Positions 10,448-20,331 of a stretch of DNA of 64,000 nucleotides are shown one piece after another. The DNA comes from Macrostomum hystrix (Eukaryota > Platyhelminthes > Macrostomidae). Position numbers and translations under genes: made by a program. The notes under the pieces are model-generated. The model saw only the letters and a list, made by a program, of their open reading frames with translations, was not told where the DNA came from and made no database searches. The stretch lies in contig CATNEN010000001.1 of assembly GCA_950097015.1 (NCBI GenBank), positions 14,439,001 through 14,503,000 of the forward strand, read 5' to 3'. The stretch's first letter is position 1. Every line of letters starts with the position of its first letter.

Positions 10448-12270
10448 ATGTCACCCTGGCAACAACCAGCTGCTTCGGCTGCGGTAAATTCGACAGCCGT
10501 TGCGGTCGCTGGCGACCCGTTCGACCTGTTCAAAGCGTACTTTCTGTCCTGGTTCATGCCGCTGCTGCTGCTCATCGGCTTCTGCGGCACAGCCATCAAT
10601 TTGATCATCTTGGTCAAGTGCCGTGTCTTCCAGAAGACAACCTCTGTGCTGTTCTCAGCTTTGGCCGTGGCGGACCTCATCAACCTGGTGTTTGCCGCCA
10701 GCTACCTGTACGTGTCCGTGTACTGGGATCTTGATCCCATGCAGTTGTCGGCCGTTGGTTGCAGGCTGGTGCCCTACCTGGAGGCTATTGGCTACTGGCT
10801 GTCACCTTGGATTCAGGTGTGTTTCGTGACTTGGGATTCAAACATTGTTTTAGAGTCCAATGAAATTTCCTTTTTTTATTTTTAAGTCGGTTATATTCAT
10901 ACGTAATTCTACATTGGCAACCCGTAAGTTGCAAATAATCTGATCTTACTTTCCTTTCGACAAGATTGACAAACAATTCAATCCCACAATTTGCAAATTA
11001 TCGACCGATTCTGAAGTTATTGTCCCACAATTCTAGCTTGAGATTCTACCATCCTATTTTACGAGTAAGATTCTACTATCCCAGTTTGGGATTCTACTAT
11101 CCCAGTTTGGGATTCTATCATCCCAGTTTGGGATTCTATCATCCCAGTTTGGGATTCTATCATCCCAGTTTGGGATTCTACTATCCCAGTTTGGGATTCT
11201 ATCTTCCCAGTTTTGGATTCTACTATCCCAGTTTGGGATTCTACTATCCCAGTTTGGGATTCTACTATCCCAGTTTGGGATTCTACTATCCCAGTTTGGG
11301 ATTCTATCATCCCAGTTTGGGATTCTACTATCCCAGTTTGGGATTCTATCATCCCAGTTTGGGATTCTATCATCCCAGTTTGGGATTCTATCATCCCAGT
11401 TTGGGATTCTACTATCCCAGTTTGGGATTCTATCTTCCCAGTTTGGGATTCTATCTTCCCAGTTTGGGATTGTGTCACATTCACGCAGCATATTAACACC
11501 CCCGGTTACATACAAGTATCTTCACGCCGGCGCTAAGTAGGCAAAAAAGTAACTTAAGGAAAATGTCACGCCTGAGACTGTTAGTCATTCTCACCCCTGA
11601 TGTCGCCCTCAGTTATAATGAGGATCTAAATTAAGCCAGAAATCTCATTGCGAATTCTCTTATCCAACTCTAGTTTGTCTCTTAGCTGACTCAGGGTAGA
11701 AGTGAAAATGAAAGCATCAACTGACTGGGTGAGGCCTGGTGAATCTATATTTCAGTGCATTCAGTCAAACAGATGCATTGACTGCACCGGAATACCTGCC
11801 AGTCGATATTTAACGACACAGAACAAAGCAGAAACCTGTGAGATCCATTGATTTTCTGCTGCGTGTCTGTTTCCGCGCGAACGGCTTTTATCGTCTTAAA
11901 ATGGATTTGCAGTTTAGAAAGCAATTTTCTATCTGGTTATCGATTTCTATTCTATCGTTCTCTTTTGATACCTTAGACGCTATTTGATACTATTTCGATA
12001 CATATCGACAGACACGAGGACACCCAGGACAGACAGACAGTCACCAGGACACCCAGGACAGACAGACAGACACGAGGACACTCAGGACACACAGACAGAC
12101 ACCAGGACACACAGACAGACACCAGGACACTCAGGACACACAGACAGACACCAGGACACACAGACAGACACCAGGACACACAGAAAGACAGACAGACACG
12201 AGGACACATAGACAGACACAAAGACACACAGGAAAGACAGACAGTCACCAGGACAGACAGACAGGCAGAC

Positions 12271-12307
<37 letters not shown>

Positions 12308-12545
12308 CCAGGACACACAGACAGACACCAGGACACTCAGGACACACAGACAGACACCAGGACACACAGACAGACACCAGGACACACAGACAGACACCAG
12401 GACACTCAGGACACACAGACAGACACCAGGACACACAGACAGACACCAGGACACACAGAAAGACAGACAGACACGAGGACACATAGACAGACACAAAGAC
12501 ACACAGGAAAGACAGACAGTCACCAGGACAGACAGACAGGCAGAC

Positions 12546-12581
<36 letters not shown>

Positions 12582-12607
12582 GCCAGGACACCCAGGACAA
12601 ACAGACG

Positions 12608-12639
<32 letters not shown>

Positions 12640-14854
12640 GTCAGACAGGCAGACAGACAGACAGTCAGACAGACAGTCAGACAGGTAGACAGACAGACAG
12701 ACGCCAGGACACCCAGGACAAACAGACGGAGAGACGGACAGACAGACACCCAGGACACCCAGGACAAACAGACGGAGAGACAGACAGACAGGTAGGAAAA
12801 TAGCCTTTCTGTCTAACGGCAAGATATTCGAAATGTCAAACAGGAATATGTTTCGCCAAGACGAATTAAGCACCGGCAGGTTAAATAATTTGTTTGATGT
12901 CGTGCAAATGTACAATTGTTTCAACAAATCATTTAATTTACGTAAAAATAGTGAAAATGAATTTACTAAATTGACAAGAAACAGAATTGTTAGTTAAATA
13001 GCAGAAAAATCATGAATCAATGGGGGATTGTTAGCAATATAAAGCATAGATATGAAGTAAAAAAAATAGGAAATTCCATTAATTTTTGCATATTGAATAG
13101 GCCTCGATAGTTTCGCTAGAATATATGCTTGTCCAGTGTCCATGCAGCATTTAAGCATCGAAAAAAATCAATGGTAATGAGTTACGAATGTCAGACAGTT
13201 TGTTTTGCTGACACGTCACGAAAAGCAGAAGCGCAATGAACACTATCAAAAAGGTGAAAGAGTAGAACTAAAATATACTCGAATATACTCACCTTGAGAC
13301 GAGCCTATTGAACTCTGGATTGGAGGGTAGAATAAAAACATAAATAATGTTTCGTAAACTACCATGACAATGATGGGATAGCTCGTAAAACTAAATTTAC
13401 ACCCATTAAATTAAAAAGTAGAAATTAAATTCCATACCAGAGCCTTAGGATTGCATCATATTCACCTAGTGATTTGTTATTGAATATGCTTTACGCTGCT
13501 GCGATCACATGTGCACAAAGCATCTCATCTTGTCTATTTTCCAAAGCTTCTCACCCGCGTTGAAAACTCAGAAAACTGTTCAACAGGTGATCGCGCTGGC
13601 CGTCGCGCGGTCAGCTTCCAGCGTGCTTGTCGGAGAAGCCGCCGCAGATGCAGACGAAGAGTCATTCTCAACGGAAGTCTCTGCCTGGGCACTGTGGCCG
13701 CTGCTGCCTATGCTACTGCGGAAGGTCATCGCCGAGAAGGCCTGACAGTCCTGCTCCGTTGCTGAGGCGACGCGCTGACAAATGCACGGGTTTGAGATCT
13801 CGGCGAAGCCGCTGTTGTTTGAACTCTTTGAACGGGAGATCAGCCTGCGCAGGGACTTGCTGCGCTTCTCGCGGTCCTTGACGGTGCGCCGCCGTTCCTT
13901 GCTGCTGGCGGATTCGAAGTCGGTCATGTTCTTGATGCGCTCGTTCAGTCGGCCGCTGAACTCCGTGGCCGAGTTCTGGTCGGTGAAGGCCAGGCCGAAC
14001 ACCGCTCCGCTGCTAGTTGAGTTGTCCGTGACAGTCTGGAAGTGTGTGCTCATCACCACATAGGTGGTCACGGAGTAGACCTGGAGATTCCACATGGGAA
14101 AGCAGGTGCCTAGGTGAGCCAGTATTAGTTCCGATTGGACAAACTTATTTGACGGCTCAAAGTTTGGCATGAGCAGTATTAGGGCGCTGGGTCCGAACAC
14201 TGACTTCCAGGTGGAGTCCTGCTTGGGCAGGTACTGGGAAATATGGTCGGCCTGTACTTTCTGGTAGAGCGACACCAGGCAGGGACAGACGAAACAGCTC
14301 GCTGTCTGGCTCGAGAATGTGATGCGAAGTCGTTCAACATCTTCTGGACTGAGCTTGACGCGCTCTTTCAACTCAGCCTGCTCGGTCAGATTGCGCTCCG
14401 TTACCTGGTTGAAGCTGAGCAGAGCATCCGGTGGATCTGAAGGAGAAACCATTTATGACGTGACAACTCACCTGCTTTTTAATAAATTCCGTCTTCGCAG
14501 TAAGACACTCTGATCGTTAATAGTTGTAAAACAGCGGGGGGTATTTCAAACTGACTATTGACTACTTCACGATATACTTCATGGCCATTGGCTGAATCTT
14601 TTCAAAGATACAGAAAAAAAGGAAAAAAATTGGGCATTTGAAATACCCGAGTGGTATTTCTATTGTGAAAGTTGGTTGTTGTTCACGGAAAAACTTCAAG
14701 GCTATGATTTACATGCAGACTTCGAGGCTAGAAAAGACTTTGCCGCAGCTAAGAGCAGGTAGAAAAAGCAGGTAATTCTAGAAATGCTGCTGATTACGGT
14801 GCGCTAATTATCTACTGCTTCAATGTATCAACTCCCAACATAGACGAGAAAAGG

Positions 14855-14888
<34 letters not shown>

Positions 14889-17800
14889 ACAGACAGCCCT
14901 TAGGGTTGCCTCTATTTAACCTTTCGATGATAGCGGAGGGGATTGCAACCTATAGGGATTGTTGCCTAGCGTTTAGAGCGTCAAGAACGACTTAAAGGTC
15001 GGGGTTTCGATTCCACTATCTTAAGCAAGGCACTTAACTCTGCATTGCTTCAATTTATCCAGCATTAGCTGGGGTAATTGAGGGTGGGTGTGGCGTCCCC
15101 CCAGTCCATGGACTGAACAGCCGTACGCCATTCAGATTCGCAGTGCAATAGCCCCAACGGACCACCACGGAAACCTCTAGTGTTGATAATTTCTATACTT
15201 AGGCCTTTAGAATGCTAAAATATACATCTCTGTGTCAGGCTGTGAAACTCGAGAAACTGCAGTCACTGGTCTTCATCCGATGCAAAGCGTTCAAGTTTGG
15301 CTTCTTCATCAACAAACAGATTTTAAATTCTAGGAACATATGTCAGATCGCACTTGCCCAGCATTTCCTGTCAGGGTTAGGCAAGTGTACCACCTTCACT
15401 TTCAGTTAAAATTTACCGATTTCAGTACATCATTTTCCAAGAGTGCCCTGCATGTCTGTGAGACTTTGATGCTTAATAAGTCCTTTTTCTAAAACTATAC
15501 ATAATTTATAATCATCCTCAATTTTTTTTACAGCGCATAAGCCATTAGGTCGATACTATGATTCGTCATTTTCACAGAAACTCAATGATAGTGGCACATG
15601 ATTTGGTGACACTAGACCCTCAGCCAGCGAGGAGGCAATTCTGCCCATTTCGCTGACTCCTGAGCACACACTCACACAGGTGTGTACGTCTGGCCTGACT
15701 TTCTCATCGTCAGGCAGTGTACACTCTCACTGTGCCTTGGAGGCTGGCCCTTAAGGGCGCAAACTGCACGACAAGCCCCCAAGCCTTCTCTCCGCGGCTG
15801 CGCCCCAAATGAATCTGGCCTCGCCGCGGAATCGAGCTCAGGGACCTTGGTGCGAGAGACAGACGCGTTAACCGTTTTAAAAGAAACTTATCAACCAACG
15901 CTAATTAAAATTTACAAATTAACAAATTAACAAAATGAGGTTTATATAATAAGAACTCACTCGTTGAGTCAGTAGCGGCCATGGCTGAACTATTTAACAG
16001 CAGCAGCTGAAAAGTTGTCAAAATATAATTAGCTCGTTAGTTCACCGGAGCGGATAGGAGGGGTCAGATGAAAGTTTTAACGATGCCCCGCTCCATGTAA
16101 GGTCTGAAGCTAATATGAAGATGCACTGGTACTGTTGGTATAGTGTGCCAGACTGTGCAGTTCAATGCTGCCAACGTGGCCAATGGCTTTGAGGTGCTGT
16201 CTGTTCCTAGGTCGGCACACTTGCGAACATCTGGGGGAGTCTATTGGTAGGCTGGGCGTACAGGACAGACAAGAGAGAGAGGGAGAGAGAGAATAAGATC
16301 TATCACAGCACAGGCTCATAGTGTGCCCGACTGCAATTCACTCTCTTTGCTACAAATTCGCTACAAAAAAGCAAAAATGTGAATTTCTCGCCTATAGCTT
16401 TCATACAGTTGGCAATTCTTAGACTAAATTGCGCGCCAATTAAATGCCTTATAAAGTAATTTTATTTGCAGGAGGGCTGCGGGCAATGGCACATCATTTG
16501 GTGACACTAGACCCGCAGCCAGCGAGGAGGCAATTCTGCCCATTTCGCTGACTCCTGAGCACACACGCACACAGGTGTGTACACTGGTGTGAATTTTCTC
16601 ATCGTCAGGCAGTGTACACTCTCACTGTGCCTTGGAGGTTGGCCCTCAAGCGCGTAAATTGCACGACAAGCCCGGAATCGAGCTCAGGGACCTTGGCGCG
16701 AAATGCACATGCATCGAGTGTCCTCTGCCACTCACCCCCATGCCTTTGCCTAAAGTTCTGTGTAATTGGGCAAGCAGAAAATTCATAAAGTTTGTTTTCG
16801 TGGCCTTATTTAATTGATGCAAGCCACTGGAAATACCTGATAAAATAGGCTTCAAATCACAGTTTATTTGCTACTGTTTACCATTTATGTCCTGCGTGCT
16901 GTTATCAAATGAATCTCTCCAGGCTGCCATTATTGTTTTGCTACAGGCCTAGGTGATGATACCAGTATGTAAGCGGTTGCTTCACACAGCTGGAATTGTG
17001 GAATCTGACACGCCAGACTGACTACTGTATCTTGCTGTCTTGACCCGTGTGCCAGCGGACAGGGGAGATAGCACACACATCCTCAGTTACCCCAGCTAAT
17101 GCTGGAACTAATTTAACAGCTGGATGATCCGAAGCAATGCAGAGTTGAACTGTTTTGCTATAAGACACAAAGTTTTCCAGTTGACTCAGGAATCGAACCC
17201 CCGACCTTCAAGTGGTGAGTCCGACACTCTAACCACTAGGCTAGGCTACAACAAACCAAATGAGTCTCTCCACGTGTTCGTGCTCAGCGACCTTGGTGCG
17301 AGAAGCAACTGCGTTAAGTGCCGTGTCCAGTCCAGATCGTAATAATTATCAATCGATCATAAAACGAATGAAATTAAATGCAGATAAAAAGTACAATGTT
17401 GATAATACCCAACATGGACACGTGCGAACGATATTAATCCTGATCAACAATTTCCAGTGTTAAAATTGGTTCCGTCTGGGATATCAGTTCAACATTCGCA
17501 AGTTGAACTTGGCCAAAGGCTTCTCTCCTTCGGGTTGGTTGGAAAGGATCAAATATGACATATCTGTAGCAATCAGACTGCTTAATCTGATGGGAATTTC
17601 TTGGGCGCTTAAAACTTAAAACTGTACATTTTACTTGGCTTTTTTCAATAAAATTTGAAATTATTCAATTACTTCTTCGATAAAAATAAATAATTCATTC
17701 CATGTATGTGAAATAATCAATTGATCAAGCTATCAATCATTAAATCAACCAAACTATCCATTGATTTATCTTTCGTTTCAATGACCAATCTAGGAAAAAA

Positions 17801-20296
17801 ATTATTCTAGCAGTTGATCAATCGATCAATCCAGCAATACATCGATCAATCAATTCAGAATCAATCGATCAATCCAGCAATCAATATATCAATCAATCCA
17901 GAAATCAATCTATCAATCCATCCAGCAATCAATCTATCAATCCATCCAGAAATCAATCTATCAATCCATCCAGAAATCAATCTATCAATCCATCCAGCAA
18001 TCAGTCTATCAATCCATCCAGAAATCAATCTATCAATCCATCCAGCAATCAATCTATCAATCCACCCAGAAATCAATATATCAATCCATCCAGAAATCAA
18101 TCTATCAATCCATCCAGCAATCAATCTATCAATCCATCCAGCAATCAATCTATCAATCCACCCAGAAATCAATCTATCAATCCATCCAGCAATCAATCTA
18201 TCAATCCATCCAGAAATCAATCTATCAATCCATCCAGAAATCAATCTATCAATCCATCCAGAAATCAATCTATCAATCCATCCAGAAATCAATCTATCAA
18301 TCCATCCAGCAATCAATCTATCAATCCATCCAGCAATCAATCTATCAATCCATCCAGAAATCAATCTATCAATCCATCCAGCAATCAATCTATCAATCAA
18401 TCCAGAAATCAATTATCAATCAATCCAGAAATCAATCTATCAATCCATCCAGAAATCAATCTATCAATCCATCCAGAAATCAATCTATCAATCCATCCAG
18501 AAATCAATCTATCAATCCATCCAGCAATTAATCTATCAATCCATCCAGCAATCAATCTATGAATCCATCCAGCAATCAATCTATCAATCAATCCAGAAAT
18601 CAATTATCAATCAATCCAGAAAACAATATATCTATCAATCCAGAAATCAATCTATCAATCCATCCAGCAATTAATCTATCAATCCATCCAGCAATCAATC
18701 TATGAATCCATCCAGCAATCAATCTATCAATCAATCCAGAAATCAATTATCAATCAATCCAGAAAACAATATATCTATCAATCCAGCAATCAATGTATCA
18801 ATTAACTCAGTTACCAATTGATTGATCATCGAGCAATTAATCGATCCATAAACCTAGAAATCAATCAATCTACCGATCAATCTACGGCCGAATGAGTTAT
18901 CAATTGATAATATATAATTAAAGGCATCGATCATTCGAGTGAAATTGTATATCAATCTATCAATCAATGAATTTCCATTGCAGGCTACCATCTCATTCCA
19001 CCGCATGCTGGCAATTCGCTATCCGCTGAAAGTTCGTCACTGGCTGACTGTGCGCCGCACCAGAATCATCCTGGCCTGCCTGTCGGGTCTTGTAGCCTCC
19101 TACGCCCTGGTCATACCTGCCTGCCACACCTGGCAGACGGTGCCGTCCAGAAGTCGTTTGTCCTCGACAAATCAGCTGCGGCTTCACTGTGACAAGGAGG
19201 ATCGCAAATTCCTAATCTACTACTCACACGGTCTGTTTGGCTCCATTGCGCCATTCTTCATCATGATCCTGTGCACCGGGCTCATTGTGTTCCTGGTCTG
19301 CCAGACTCGGCGAGACTTGGCCTCGACGCTGGAACAGCTGAGCGTCAGGCAGACCAGGACACTCAGGGCGGCGCATCAGCTTCCTGTTGGCGGCGCTTCA
19401 GCTGCAGGTGTCAGCAGCAACAGTGCCCGAGCTGGAACTTCCGCTGCTGCCGCCAATGTGACCGCTGATAGGTGCGAATTTTTTAGGGATCGTTGATTTA
19501 TGAATACCGGTCTGCTAGGCCACTTACATGTTTCAAGGCTGTCTAACAGGTTGCAAGGCTGTCTAACAGGTTGCAAGGCTGTCTAACAGGTTGCAAGGCT
19601 GTCTAACATGTTGCAAGGCTGTCTAACATGTTGCAAGGCTGTCTAACAGGTTGCAAGGCTGTCTAACAGGTTGCAAGGCTGTCTAACAGGTTGCAAGGCT
19701 GTCTAACATGTTGCAAGGCTATCTAACAGGTTGCAAGGCTGTCTAACAGGTTGCAAGGCTGTCTAACAGGTTGCAAGGCTGTCTAACCTGTTGCAAGGCT
19801 GTCTAACAGGTTGCAAGGCTGTCTAACAGGTTGCAAGGCTGTCTAACAGGTTGCAAGGCTGTCTAACAGGTTGCAAGGCTGTCTAACAGGTTGCAAGGCT
19901 GTCTAACATGTTGCAAGGCTGTCTAATATGTTGCAAGGCTGTCTAACAGGTTGCAAGGCTGTCTAACAGGTTGCAAGGCTGTCTAACATTTTTTATAACA
20001 TTTTTATAACATTTTTTATTTATTAATTTTAAGGCCACAATAATTTAGGGCGCAGCCGCGGAGAGAAGGCTTGGGGGCTTGTCGTGCAATTTGCGCCCTT
20101 GAGGGCCAGCCTCCAAAGCACAGTGAGAGTGTACACTGCCTGACGATGAGAAAGTCAGGCCAGACGTACACACCTGTGTGAGTGTGTGCTCAGGAAGCTG
20201 CTAGGTGGCTGCGAATCTACTGCAACTAAAGTGATGTACCAATGCCTGCAGCCCTCCTATTAATACTATTATTTGCAGCACTAAGACCAGGAGTCG

Positions 20297-20331
<35 letters not shown>

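Noticed and set aside
11973-12767. Cys/Leu/Ser/Val-rich minus-strand frame of 264 codons
   Set aside because: Translation of the GACAGACA compound array, with no stop by composition.
17814-18674. Open frame of 286 codons with an 8-residue repeat, and its minus-strand counterpart
   Set aside because: It is produced by the 24 bp minisatellite; both strands are open, which shows lack of coding constraint.
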